A program made the translations under genes and the position numbers. The notes beneath the pieces are model-generated. The model saw only the letters and a list, made by a program, of their open reading frames with translations, was not told the DNA's origin and did not search any database. Of a DNA stretch of 64,000 nt, positions 1 to 10,999 are shown piece by piece (position 1 is the stretch's first letter; every line of letters begins with the position of its first letter). The DNA is taken from the NCBI GenBank assembly GCA_023525715.1, contig CM042016.1, positions 60,797,882-60,861,881 of the forward strand, given 5' to 3'. Source of the stretch: Cichorium intybus. Its lineage: Eukaryota > Streptophyta > Magnoliopsida > Asterales > Asteraceae.

Positions 1-1071
1 GTCAGGGTCGATCCGTAGGAGCTACGTGGTCAATTCAGATGACAGATTACCAACTATAGTGTCACGCTATAGTTAGAGGACTTTAGTTTCCAAACCCTTG
101 CCACTAAAACTCAGAAATTCTAAACTAAACAATCCCAAAATAAGCATAGACTAAGCTAAGCTTTAAACCAAACCTAGTTACTTTTTGAAATTAGAAGTGC
201 ATCTCTAATTCAGAAGTAAACAAAGGCATCCGACAATCCAAACAGAAAACAAAACAAGGCATAAACTACACCAATAACTAAGATCCAACGGGATAGTCAC
301 TGGCTAAAGTTCAAACCTAAAAAGCTAACCTAATTGGCTACTGAAATCAGCGAAGGAAAACAGTCCAACAAGGTCAAATCAAACATCCAATCACAATTCA
401 AACACAATCCAAGCATTCAAAACCAATAACAAGCATCAAAATACCGCAAAACCAATATTACTTGTAACCAACTGATTATTATAAACTCAAAATGAATTCC
501 AATCATCCAATACAGTAACAAAGACTGAAAAACAGTAACTCAAATGCTCAAGGTCAGTGGTTGTCACTCCCAAAGACCCTAGCCACTAATGCTAACTATT
601 AAACTAAAAGAAATTAAACATAAAAACCTGAAATGCCAAAAGGTAATTGCTGAAAACGAATTCTTGGAGTCAAAGAGCCTCTACGGTCGATTTTCCACCG
701 GGTCTTTGCTAGGGTTTTCGGCTGTAAATGGCTCTATTTATAGTTGCAATTTTCCGCAACCGCACCGCGCAATTAAGAGAACCGCGGCGCGCGTACTTAT
801 CTTCTCACGTTTTCTCGGCATTTGAATTTAGTCCACCACCTCAAAGCCGTCGCGCCTTCTTGATTTCCGTGCTATGCGTACGTGTTTTCCTGATTTTATC
901 TTCTTCTCCAAACTTTCTCTAATTTGAACGCTTTTGGTCCCTGTTTTCGTTATTTTCTTCCAAACAAGTACTGGCATGAAAAGTGAGAATACCACGAGAT
1001 ATATGATATAATTTCACTAAGAATAGGGCTCAACAACGACTAAAATATGTAATATCACTAGGCGTTGTCAA
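1..1071 (-). repeat. Athila-like LTR (subfamily II), right end of a minus-strand element or solo LTR
   Basis: The stretch matches the LTRs at 31948-33016, 37257-38375, 47557-48667 and 53016-54118 in the same orientation and ends with the family terminus (GGCGTTGTCA). The window starts about 60 bases inside it. By eye it is closest to the inverted LTR piece at 54119-55093. On the minus strand a TATA box (CTATAAATA, 735-743) follows CpG-rich motifs, as in the other copies. Immediately to the right, sequence of element C begins in the opposite orientation in the middle of an ORF, so this LTR seems to be the outer end of a separate insertion into C. Whether a full element or only a solo LTR lies to the left cannot be seen. 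Confidence 0.8.
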
Positions 1072-1874
1072 CAGGCATCTATACAGAGGCGGACCTCCAG
1101 CACCGCCATTTCACGCAGTTTCTCCAGGCGTGCACTTAGGGGCAGCCCGCCAGGGCTGCCAACGCAGAGGTTTGGACATCGTTGTCCAACATGTTCTATG
1201 AGGCGGGGACATCCAGGGAGAGCCATCTCCGTGATCCGCTTCACCGGCTCATGCACCGCATCGTCTCCACCTCCATTATGCACAGGGAGGGGGCGAGAAG
1301 GTGTCTGGTGAGGACATGACATATCTTTGGGTCCTCGTTGACCCCTCCAGGTTCCTTTACCTCCCATTCGCTCTAGTCGTCTCTCTATCCACCCGTGTGA
1401 CGGGTGCATCAGCCAGTAGTCCTCTGGCCCACGGGCATTACATCACCCTCCTGGCCCGTTCGTACCGGATCCTTACTGCTCCCGTCATGGCAATCTTGAC
1501 GTTTACCTCCAGTTCGCACTACGGCGCGAGCCCTGGAGAACATGAGGCTTATCGAGCAGCAGCGCCCAGGCCAGTACATAAGGGTGGCTACTGAGGCACC
1601 CCAGGATCCCCAGCCAGCATACGCCCAGCCAGGTAGGAGACGTCGGAGACCGGCAGCACCAGCAGAGCCAGCGCCACAGCCACAACTATCTGATGTGCTG
1701 GTAGCCATCCAGGACCTGAGCCAGAGGATGTCTGCTAGGGAGGCACATGACCAGTGGATGGCGGAGACACAAAGGATGATCATGCTCCAGATGCATATTG
1801 ACGACATTCCACCTCACCCCTCCGGAGGCGATGCTGGGGCAGGTCCATCTGGTACCCGCCAGGACGACGATTGA
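1072..1874 (+). pseudogene. Athila ORF1-like protein, C-terminal half (element C)
   Basis: The fragment corresponds to the C-terminal half of the ORF1 of elements A and B. Recognisable parts are the RESHLRDPLHRLMHRIVS-like block near 1220-1275, then MSGEDM..WVL.DPSRF from 1301, then a region starting MRLIEQQRPGQY at 1542 with a Q/A/P/R-rich segment and a short amphipathic helix, ending with TGA at 1872-1874. The blocks lie in different frames (1301-1594 and 1542-1874), so the gene is broken. The family resembles the Athila/Arabidopsis retrotransposon ORF-1 group, whose role is not firmly known. The start is missing. Confidence 0.6.
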
Positions 1875-2054
1875 TGTATTTTTTCTTATTTTCTTTTGGA
1901 TATCTGTACTGTACTTATCTTTTGTTTGTATTGTATTTTGATTGTTTGTGTTTAATCTTTTTGTGAGTTATGCATGTGATACCAAAATGAGGAGTTGTTT
2001 CAAGCAAGTGTGGGGTCACCGTGCCCCCTCCACTTGTCTTGACCACTGGCGTGT
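1875..2054 (+). other. 3' non-coding part of element C before the S1 insertion
   Basis: No gene is seen. The stretch matches the reverse of 33840-34030 in element A and contains the conserved 'caagtgtggggtcaccgtg' sequence. It ends in CGTGT, the target site of S1. Confidence 0.7.
2050..2054. repeat. Target site duplication of S1, left copy (CGTGT)
   Basis: The five bases directly before the 5' LTR are CGTGT, and the same five follow the 3' LTR at 14718-14722. Five bases is the usual duplication for Ty1/copia integrases. The match shows that the two LTRs belong to one insertion and that its ends have not been rearranged. Confidence 0.93.
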
Positions 2055-2547
2055 TGTTGAGATATTTTGTGATGAAGTGCTGATATATCCGAAGTCCTAC
2101 CCATAAGAAACCCCGAAGTGAATAAACAAGAGAAGACTCCGAAGTGCTATGCATAAAAGATCCGAAGACTTCACAGCCTGTCCTCTTGTCTTTTGTGTGC
2201 ATGCGTATAGTACAATACGTGTTGCATGAATCTTCTATCCTATTGGCTAGTACACTGATAGGATATTCTCTGTAAAAGGTGTACTATTGATATCACTGAT
2301 TCAGTTTAAATATCAGTGATACCATACCGTGTCAAAATGGAGAATACAATATTAGCTAACGAGAATTGTATATCTCCAAGATAGAAAACCCCATTGTAAA
2401 AACAAAGTTCTAATTGAATCATTCGGCACATGTTATTCATATCTTATTGTTTAATTAAGCTCTGTTGCATTATCATTGTGTGATTGATTGTGTAATTGAT
2501 TCCTTATCTATATTAGTTCATCTATTGTCATATTTCAACACCCAACA
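2055..2547 (+). repeat. S1 5' LTR
   Basis: This is the direct repeat of 14209-14717, starting TGTTGAGATATT and ending CAACACCCAACA. It carries CCGAAG at 2089, 2113, 2139 and 2162, all upstream of the promoter core. It lacks a 16-bp segment present in the 3' LTR near 14285, which holds one more CCGAAG motif. Confidence 0.95.
2291..2321 (+). promoter_or_regulatory. S1 LTR promoter core: TATA-like box inside an inverted repeat
   Basis: TATCACTGAT and ATCAGTGATA form an inverted repeat around TTTAAATA (2305-2312). In the 3' LTR the same place reads TATAAATA (14475-14482), the better TATA box, so the 5' copy has one changed base. The LTR of S2 has the same TATAAATATCAGTGATACC core on its strand, so the element is shared between two families. 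Confidence 0.6.
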
Positions 2548-2549
2548 AG

Positions 2550-2561
2550 TGGTATCAGAGC
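2550..2561 (+). other. S1 primer binding site (initiator tRNA-Met type)
   Basis: TGGTATCAGAGC starts two bases after the end of the 5' LTR. This is the standard primer site complementary to the 3' end of plant initiator tRNA-Met, used by many copia elements. Confidence 0.93.
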
Positions 2562-2707
2562 GAGTCAGCTCAAAAACCTGTTGATAGAGTTCGAATTCGT
2601 TTGCTTCAGCTCTAAATCTGAATCGATTCTCAGATTTAGTCTTCCGCAACTGTTGCAAATCTCTACCACCTGTTTTTACTGAAAAGATCCTATTGAAATA
2701 CATCAAG

Positions 2708-3813
2708 ATGACTGATTCCATAGCAACTTATGCTAATATGCTTAACTATGCAAACCTCATCCGTTCAGCAACGAAGGCCCCTGTTCTAGTAACTTCTTAC
2801 TTCGATTATTGGGCTGGTCGAATGAAGGATTACCTTATAGGACTGGAAAAAAAGATCTATGGAGGTCTGTGACTGAAGGTCCACAAACAGACATTGCTGG
2901 TCGATTCGTTGTTCCTGACGGAGAAGAAGCTGTTGTTCTTAATGCTGCAGATATGAAAAAGCTTGAAAACGACGAGAGAGCCATGCGCGAACTGAGAAGT
3001 GGCTTGGGTCCCGATGTCAGTCACCACATTGCTGATGCAAAATCTGCAAAAGAGATGTGGGACAATCTCGAACTTCGTTTCGGAGGAGACAAAATTCTTC
3101 ATACTAGCAAAGTTCAAGAAATCATTGCAGACTTCGGGAACTTTAAGCAAGAAGAAAATGAGTCCTTAGAAGCCTGTTATGAACGTTTGAGCAACATGAT
3201 TTACACACTCGATAAGTATGGGGAAACAAGAAGCCAACAAAAGATAAATATCAAATTTCTCTACAGTCTTCGCAAGGAATGGAGACCAATCATGCTCATG
3301 GTCAAATCCTATGAGAATATTGAGAAATACAAGCTGGCTGCCCTATACAATCTATTAAAATCACATGAACCCGATGTGGTAGGTCGAAGAAGTGAAATGG
3401 CTAGTTCTGTACCACTAGCTCTCGTGTCAAAAGAAGAGGAAGAATCAAGTGATGAAGACATTGCTGCCTACATGGTAGATGATAATGGAGATATTGTTGC
3501 TCTCTATGCCGCCAACAATCGAAGATTCAAGAAACCATTCCTCAAAAACAACTCTGGAAAGCCATTTGTGAAAAACTTTAACAAATCAAACTTCAACTCC
3601 AAGCCCAAACCTGAAATGTACACTCCAAAGGAGGATAACTTGAAATTGTCAACCCCGAAGCCATCTGAAAAACCGGCTTCGGAGTTATCCAAAGAGAAGT
3701 CCGAAGAGAAGAAAATCTCAGGTGATTCTGGCTATGATTGCAATTATTGTCATGGCAAGAATCATTTTGCTAAAGACTGCATGCTTCGGAAGCAAAACGA
3801 AAAGAAACCATAA
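2708..3813 (+). pseudogene. gag: S1 Gag (nucleocapsid part), frameshifted
   Basis: Gag forms the retrotransposon particle and binds the RNA genome. I chose the ATG at 2708 because it begins MTDS.ATYANMLNYA, as in S2. The frame changes near 2845-2855 in a run of A (the downstream frame is 2809-3813). The body holds the UBN2-type gag region (around LRSGLGPDV, MIYTLDKYGETRSQQ). A zinc knuckle of the form CX2CX4HX4C lies near 3739-3780 (C..C.GKNHFAKDC). An in-frame TAA at 3811-3813 ends this part. S2 has no stop at that place, so it is a lesion. The frame continues to 5445. Confidence 0.85.
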
Positions 3814-5448
3814 GTAAAGGACGAAGCCTATTACGCAAGAAAAATGGAGGAAGTTAGAGTAAGGACCAAAGACCTAGCCTTAATGGCTGCTGATGATCGA
3901 CAAGGATCATATCAAGTTTGGTCTTCGGATTCAGATGATGACGAAGTGAGAAAGCCATCTCATAGTGCTTTCATGGCCTATGATGTCGATAAGAGCTTTC
4001 TACAAGACACTTCGGAAAAGTTGAATGAAGAGAAACTGATGGAGATTGAAGCGACTGCGGGTCTTGGCTTCGTGACTTCGGAGGGACTGAAAATAACTGC
4101 TGCTAATACTCCGAAGACTTGGTTTCAAGACTCTTCTGATGATGATGAGGAAGTGTGCTTGATGGCAAATGACAACCGTTTGACAATCCCAGAACACGTA
4201 TCAAAACTTCTTTCATCTTTTAAAATTCCTACTTCTCAAACTGCTCCCATTATAAGTGAAATAACTCGTGATTGTTCTGTCATGCATAAATTACTCATTG
4301 ATGCTAAAAATAGGGAAATACTCAGTGAGCAGGAGCTTCTAAGCTTAAGGGGGAGAGTAGAGAACCTGAAGCTAGCAGTAGAGAAATCTAATCTTAGAAT
4401 CTCCTTGTTAGAAGAAAATAGAGAAAAATTTTTAAACAATCATGATGTAATCTTAAGACAGAGAAACATATTTTGTGAAACAGCCAAACGATTATATGCG
4501 CATATTACAAGAATTTATCATTCAAAAAAAAAAAAAAAACCCACAGTTCCGAAGATGGATGTATTGGAATAAATGGAATCTTGTGAATGTGTCCCTTTTT
4601 CACACAATCCTGAAAATGAAATTTCAAAATCAAAAATTTCAACTAACAAAACTACACAACATGTTCTACAAAAATCAAAATCAGCAGTGGTGATTTCAAA
4701 ACCAACTCAAAAACCCACTGTTGAGAATTCGAAAACCAAGCAAACCCTAAATCTTGTGAAAAGAAAAACTCCTTTTAGAGATTCGAAACAAAATGAAGCA
4801 ATTGCTTCCACTTCTGATACAAAGCATGTTTGCTCAAAAATCTCAGAAGTTAAAAATCGAAATGAAAAACCAACCTGTACACCAACGAAACCTAACTTTC
4901 CGAATCCTAAATTTCGAAAACCGACGAAGAAAACCTTTTCAAAAGGAAACAATCTGATAGATACATTCCACAAATGGCTGGACAACAATTTGGAAATGTT
5001 CAAGGATAAGGATCTCTCATTAAATGACTTTAAATTGGCATACGAAGAGTATCTTTTTACCTCTACGTTGTGTAGCTCAATTTCAACGAAGTCAAAAATG
5101 GAAAAACCAAAACAAAATTGGAAAAGAAATGACCTTAAAGAAAACTTAACTGCAAAAACAAAAACTTCAAAATCTTCAAAATCCTCCAAATAAAAAATTT
5201 CCATTAAAAAATGGGTTCCGAAGTCTATCACTCTGTCAGTCACTTCGGACTCATTAATTTTAACTACAAACTCTTCTGAATCCTGCTCAAACACTTCAGA
5301 ATCAAGCTCATTACATGAGGCTTCGGAGAATTTGATTAATTTAAATGCAAATGAAATCTCTGAAGAGGCCGTAGAAAAATGGATTCAAGAATCCTTTGCT
5401 TACCCTGAGGACCCAAGATTGATTGGGTACCAACTCCTTCTTGATTAA
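3814..5448 (+). pseudogene. gag: S1 Gag C-terminal / gag-pol linker region
   Basis: The same frame as the zinc-knuckle part continues through stops at 3811-3813, 4570-4572 and 5191-5193 to the stop at 5446-5448. It encodes an acidic start (Asp/Glu/Ser clusters), a helical, Leu/Lys-rich segment (4200-4480) likely to form a coiled coil, then a long Lys/Ser/Thr-rich stretch. A WVPK motif follows and an acidic tail ends it. S2 has the same order. Its function is not known; long linkers between zinc knuckle and protease are common in this lineage. A run of 16 A near 4526-4541 is a likely slippage site. Confidence 0.7.
5446..5448 (+). other. In-frame stop just before protease (S1)
   Basis: TAA lies four codons before a VMSNE-coding stretch and the protease domain, with the reading frame kept on both sides. 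S2 has TGA at the same codon position. See findings for the possible recoding role. Confidence 0.7.
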
Positions 5449-5720
5449 TTGCAGGTTATGTCTAATGAACGGTATGATTCAAAATGGTACATGGACAGTG
5501 GCTGCTCAAGACATATGACGGGGAGAAAGGAATATCTCAGGGATTATAGGAATTTAGATGATGCTGGAAACGTACGCTTTGGTAATAATGAAACATGTCC
5601 AATTCGGAGATATGGAAAAATAACAAATGGCCAATTTACTATCAACCGAGTGGCATTTGTTGAACGATTAAAACATAATCTTGTGAGTATATCTCAATTG
5701 GTGGTTGGAGTGTAATCACC
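5449..5720 (+). pseudogene. pol: S1 protease domain of Pol
   Basis: Aspartic protease that cuts the polyprotein. The catalytic motif is MDSGCSRHMTG (the D-S-G triad) at about 5491-5523, followed by the expected beta-rich stretch and LKHNLVSISQL at the end. The frame is open from 5449 to 5715. After ISQLVVG about 35-40 bp present in S2 are missing here, which causes a stop and a frame change before the integrase. Confidence 0.85.
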
Positions 5721-7436
5721 AAAGAAGCAACAAACAAAGTCTTACTGAAATCAGAAAGGAAGGGATCTATGTTTCCCTTAAATCTAAAGCCAGTGACTGG
5801 TGGGCAATCTCCATGTCTTCTCTCCAAAGCCAACTCCGATGTCAGCTGGTTATGGCACCGAAGACTTGCCCATCTGAACTTCAAAGATCTGAATAAGTTG
5901 GTGGCCATGGATTTGGTTCGTGGTATGCCAGCTCTCAAATTTGACAATGATTCCCTCTGCTCTGCTTGTGAACATGGCAAGCAGACAAAACAAAGACATC
6001 CTACAGTAATCAACCCCAAAATCACCGAACCTCTTTCCTTTCTATACATAGATATGTGTGGACCATCTGCAATAGAATCAATAGGAAAGAAGAAGTACAT
6101 TTTGGTTATCGTTGATGACTATTCAAGGTTTGCTTGAGTGTTGTTCCTCCGAAACAAATTCGATGCAGCTGAAGAAATCATCAACTTTATAAAGAAAATG
6201 GAATTGATGCTCAACAAGAAAGTCCGAACTGTGCACAGTGACAACGGTTCGGAGTTTAAAAATCAGACTCTTGATCGATTCTTGAAAACAAAGGGGATAA
6301 ACCACAACTTCTCAGCACCTTACACTCCTCAACAAAACGGTGTTGTAGAAAGAAGAAATCGCTCTTTGTGTGAAGCTGCAAGAACAATGCTCAACTTTGC
6401 AAATTTGCCCATGTACTTCTGGGCCGAAGCAATTTCTACTGCATGGTTTACTCAAAACAGATCCTACATTCACAAAAGATTCCAAATTACACCTTACGAA
6501 GTACTCAACCGAAGAAAACCAAATGTCAAATTTCTTCACATCTTTGGTTGTAGGTGTTTTATCTTAAACATGAAGGATCACTTAACCAAGTTCGATAACA
6601 AATCAGAAGAAGGCATCTTCCTTGGTTACTCTCAAGACTCAAAAGCCTACAGAGTCATGAACAAGAAAACTCGCAAAATCGAAGAAACCTTTAATCTAAG
6701 GTTTGATGACTACTACATCAAGAAGTCTATGCATCCATTTCCTATGTCTTCAATCTTTCCAAACCCTGCTGTAGAAGTTGCTCAAATCACAACATTCGAC
6801 ACAAACTTCTCACTTTTATTTGATCAACCTGTGAGAGCTGTGGACTCCGAAGTCAGAGCACCAGACAACCATGAGTCCGAACTCTCCAAGCTCACAGATG
6901 GACCCGATGACTCTTATACAAGCAGCATACAAAGACCATCTTCTATTGAGGAAGAGTCATCTAAACAATGTTTGCAAAATGTTAGTGTTGAGGGGGAGCC
7001 ATCAAACCGATGTGCTGGAAATTCAAGGACTAATAGTGAATCAATCAACAGTCCCGGAGGATCCAACACTCTTGTCTCTACTCCCCAGTCAATCTCAAAT
7101 ATCATATCCATGTATCCAACAATCCAGGGGGAGCCAGAGATTGCCACTCCGAATTCAGCCACAACAATCGCTTCGGATAAAGCTACAACCTCTTCAACAC
7201 CAACAAGTGACCAAAGGGGAAACATATCAAACTCTACTTCACAAATACACACACCACAAACCAACACAAATTCGAATAATCACTTGCTAATGGGTAATTT
7301 TCCCTCCACCTCGGGATATCCCTCAGACATTGAGGACATCGATGCTGAAGGACCTCCTGATTTTGATCCAAACTATCCACCTTTGGACAAATGGACGAAA
7401 AATCATCCTCCATCACTTGTCATCGGTGATGTTTGA
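5721..7436 (+). pseudogene. pol: S1 integrase domain of Pol
   Basis: Integrase inserts the cDNA. The HHCC zinc site (WLWHRRLAH..., then CSAC) is at 5845-5975. The catalytic core follows, with D in VIVDDYSRF (6108-6133), D in HSDNGSEF (6236-6258) and E in QQNGVVERRNR (6331-6362), i.e. the D,D(35)E pattern. The core is crossed by a TGA at 6135-6137 where relatives have Trp. A long Ser/Thr/Pro-rich linker with GEP repeats runs to the TGA at 7434-7436. The frame is the same on both sides of both stops, so these are point lesions. Confidence 0.88.
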
Positions 7437-9068
7437 GATAAAGTACTGACTCGTGCACAACTTCATCAAAAGCAATTAGATCTCAACAAAAATTATGAGA
7501 TGTGCATGTTCAATGTCTTTATCTCTAAGGTAGAACCTAAGAACGTCAAAGATGCATTTGATCACTCAGACTGGATTGAAGCAATGCAGTTGGAATTAGA
7601 AGAATTTGAAAGAAACAGAGTCTGGAGGCTAATTCCAAAACCTGCAAATGCCTCAATTGTTGGCCTCAAATGGGTGTACCGCAACAAGCTAGACACCGAA
7701 GGCAAAGTAGTTCGGAACAAAGCCAGGTTGGTTGTCAAGGGTTACTGTCAACAGGAGGGGATTGATTATGAAGAAACTTTTGCTCCTGTTGCCAGACTTG
7801 AATCAGTTCAGATATTTTTAGCTTATGCTGCACAAAAAAATTTTGATGTCTATCAAATGGATGTTAAATGTGCTTTTCTGAATGGTGATCTCGAGGAAAC
7901 CGTTTTTGTTGAACAACCACCTGGTTTTGAAAGTAAAACTCATCCGAATTATTGTTATGTGCTAGACAAAGCAGTCTATGGTTTAAAACAAGCTCCAAGA
8001 GCTTGGTATAAAACCTTGACTAAATTCTTAAAAGAATCAAACTTTAAACAGGGATCAGTGGACCCAACACTTTTTAGAAAGAAAGTTGGATCTCACTTGA
8101 TGTTAGTCCAAATTTATGTGGATGACATAATCTTTGGATCTACTGACCCCAATTTGTCAAAAGATTTTGAAAAACTGATGAAAAGCAAATTTCAAATGAG
8201 TATGATGGGAAAAATAAATTTTTTTCTTGGTTTACAAATCAAACAATCTAAGGAAGGGATATTCATCAATCAACAAAAATATACGAAGAGTCTGCTTGAA
8301 CGCTTCGGAATGACTAACTGCTCCAAAGCAAAAGTTCCTTTGCCTGCAGGTACAAGGTTAAATCCATCTTTAGACAAACCAAAGACCGACATACAGCAAT
8401 ACCGAAGAATGATTGGATCATTGCTCTATCTTACAGCCAGTCGTCCTGACATCATGTTTGCAGTCTACAATTGTGCAAGGTATCAGGCTGATCCAAGGGA
8501 ACCTCACTTGGCTGCTGTTAAGACAATATTCCCATATCTTCATGGAACTACTGCTTATGGTCTGTGGTATCCAGCAAACTCTGGTTTCTACATTCAAGCA
8601 TATTCAGACTCTGATCTTGGTGGATGCTCTATTGATCGCAAGAGTACTTCAGGAGGTTGTCAATTCTTAGATGGAAAACTTATCAGTTGGCAATCCAAGA
8701 AACAAACTTGTGTCTCTATCTCCACCGCAGAGGCTGAATATGTAGCAGCTGCTGCATGCACTTCGCAGATCATCTGGATTCAAAGTCAATTGAAAGACTA
8801 TGCCATTAATATGAGAAAAATTACCTTGTTCTGTGATTCACAAAGTGCAATTCGTATATGCCACAATCCGGTTCAACATTCCAAGACGAAGCATATAGCT
8901 CTTCGCTACCACTTCATCAAAAGTCATGTTGAGGAGGGGAATATTAAGGTGCACTTTGTTCACACCACAGAACAATTGGCAGATATCTTCACAAAGGCTC
9001 TAAATGAAGAAGCATTCACAAGAATCGTTCGGGGACTTGGAATGATAGATGGATCAACTCTTCAATAA
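7437..9068 (+). pseudogene. pol: S1 reverse transcriptase and RNase H of Pol
   Basis: This frame is open from the stop at 7434 to TAA at 9066-9068, so the catalytic half of Pol is intact here. Reverse transcriptase shows WKWV-type and RLVVKGY entry motifs, QMDVKCAFLNGDLEE (about 7855-7897), YGLKQAPRAWY and the active-site YVDD (about 8115-8126). RNase H shows a DSDLGGC motif near 8608, STAEAEYVA (around 8720) and DSQSAIRI (around 8840), ending with the HTTEQLADIFTK block. Length and order are normal for copia. It is classed as a pseudogene because the polyprotein upstream is broken. Confidence 0.9.
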
Positions 9069-10991
9069 ATTCAAGATTTGTTCACTCTTACTCTGTTCAA
9101 TAAATTTACAAAAAGAATAAACTCCGCAGACCCCCGAAGTCAATTTTGGCTTCGGAGGTCAGTGGAGAAAAACAAGCAAAAACACTTGCTACTTCACCGC
9201 AGTATTCCGAAGTAAAATATCACTTCGGAGGTCTGCGGAACAAACGTTTCTTCAAAATAAATTCTTCAAATGTGAAAATCACTTGAACAAATGTTAACTT
9301 CATCCTTTAAAGATAAAAATAAAGAGTTGTTTAAGACTAAGGAAATTCAAAAACAAGAAAAATTTATACCAAATGAAAAGAAAATTCTGATGCAAATGAC
9401 AAATTTTAACTTTACTCTCATGAATTAACCAAGTAAAGGACAAAACTTTGATTTTAGATTCTGAAAATCATACCTTATTGCACTAAAAGGTATTTGGGAA
9501 TCGACTTGAAACATTGGTAAGAAAACAGACTTCGAAATGAGGTCAAGGCTATTTTACACTTTGAAGCCCTGTTTGATTTCAATAACCTTAACATAATGTC
9601 TATTTCTAACCACCCTTCGAAACTTGACTCGCTTCAACTTCAAACTAATCATGTAGCCTTAAAACTACAATGGATAATTCAAAGTTCTCCGAAGTTTTCC
9701 TCAAAAATAGAACCAACATCGTTTGATAAGCAAATTTAAATCTCTTTTCATTAAATGATACAAAATTGAACTATATGAAGATTTTCACTCACAAGGACTG
9801 TTTAAAACAAAAACAAAATGCACCAAAGAAAGAAAACATATGGTGATGTTCTATATCTTCGGATAAGGAAAGTCAAAATAGAAAACAAGAAAGAAAAAGA
9901 AAAATAGAAAACAGTTGTCAAAAGAAACAAAGACAAACAAAAATCAAAAGATAACCAAGGGAATGCATAAGAAAATTCAGCATTCAAAAGCTTATTCTTC
10001 TGTTTTAAATAACGGTACAAGGAGCTCCTATAACATAGTCGAGTACCTTGTAGAGGAATACGAACATTTCAAGTAGTCTATCTTAAATGATAAAGTAGGA
10101 GTGGTGTACGAAGCTCAAAGGCTTGTCATCTGAGCTTAGTACCCAAACACTTCAACTGATGAAATGGAATAAATTTTTCAAACAAATCTTCAAAACAGTC
10201 CAATCATACCTTCTGAAACACTTCTGATGTTCAAATCATGAATGAAAACCTCTTTAAATTTCAAATGCAAAGGATGTTATCTTTATCATATTTGAAAAGT
10301 TTGAGGCACATAAGCACAACTAAAAACATGCTTCCTAAATGCGAAATCAAGTCAGTAATGGGGTGATTAGACTTATAATTTCATGACCGATATTGAATCA
10401 AACAAACTTCCAACTGAAAAATGGACTTCCAACATGATTCGAACGACTCTGAACATTAACTCGAATAAATCATCTTTTAATAATATTCATGAAAACTAAG
10501 GTTAAACGACATACTGCATCAGTCAAAAGAAAAATCAATAACTTATAGAATAACATATGGACTTCGTTACAGTGATGAACACTTTGCAATCATCTGTCAA
10601 TCACCGAAGTGACCGAACACTCTTCGGAGTCAATAGCAAACACACCGAAGTGAGGAACTTTATGCTCCGAAGCGTACCCTCAATGTTCATAATTTTTCAT
10701 AATTGCGAAGTCAATTAAATGTTCAAATGATTTCCACATTTATGATAAATCACAGAGACAAACATTCCTTGAGTTTTAACCGTTTTGCTTACAGCTGTCA
10801 TTGAGAATTAAATGAAAAACATTATTCATAATGACGTCTCAAAAGCTAACGGTTCAAATTTTGAATCATTGTAACTGACAGCCGTATATTTCTCCTTTTT
10901 GCAGAGAAAGTGGGACGAGCAGGTGATGAGGTGTCTACTTTCTACTGGACCATTTTAAACGTGCATTAAATGGCATAGGGACCACGAATAC
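9069..10991 (+). other. S1 spacer between pol and ORF3
   Basis: About 1.9 kb of A/T-rich sequence without a credible ORF. It holds a strong inverted repeat (9123-9239) and many CCGAAG/CTTCGG hexamers, for example four between 10603 and 10672. The last part (10960-11126) is a promoter-like segment also present in S2. Long spacers in front of a 3' ORF are known in some large copia elements. Confidence 0.7.
9123..9239 (+). other. Nested inverted repeat downstream of S1 pol
   Basis: The 18-base arm at 9123-9140 (TCCGCAGACCCCCGAAGT) pairs with 9222-9239 with one mismatch. Inside lie two more CTTCGGA/TTCCGAA arms (about 9151-9157 and 9205-9211) that can pair with each other or with the outer arms. 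The repeat starts 55 bases after the pol stop. RNA from it could form a long stem or a branched fold. I do not find it in the S2 spacer. Confidence 0.65.
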
Positions 10992-10999
10992 TATATAAA
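10992..10999 (+). promoter_or_regulatory. TATA box upstream of ORF3 (S1), possible internal promoter
   Basis: TATATAAA lies about 130 bases before the ORF3 ATG at 11127. The surrounding sequence (CATTAAATGGC before it, CTT.CACCTC after it) is conserved in S2, where the box reads TGTAAATA (18613-18620 on the minus strand) at nearly the same distance. The 5' leader between box and ATG is C/T-rich. This fits a separate transcript for ORF3; it is inferred from sequence only. Confidence 0.5.

Noticed and set aside
4707..5294. 195-codon minus-strand frame opposite the S1 gag-pol linker
   Set aside because: It is rich in Phe/Leu/Val only because the plus strand is Lys/Ser/Glu-rich. No domain is visible.
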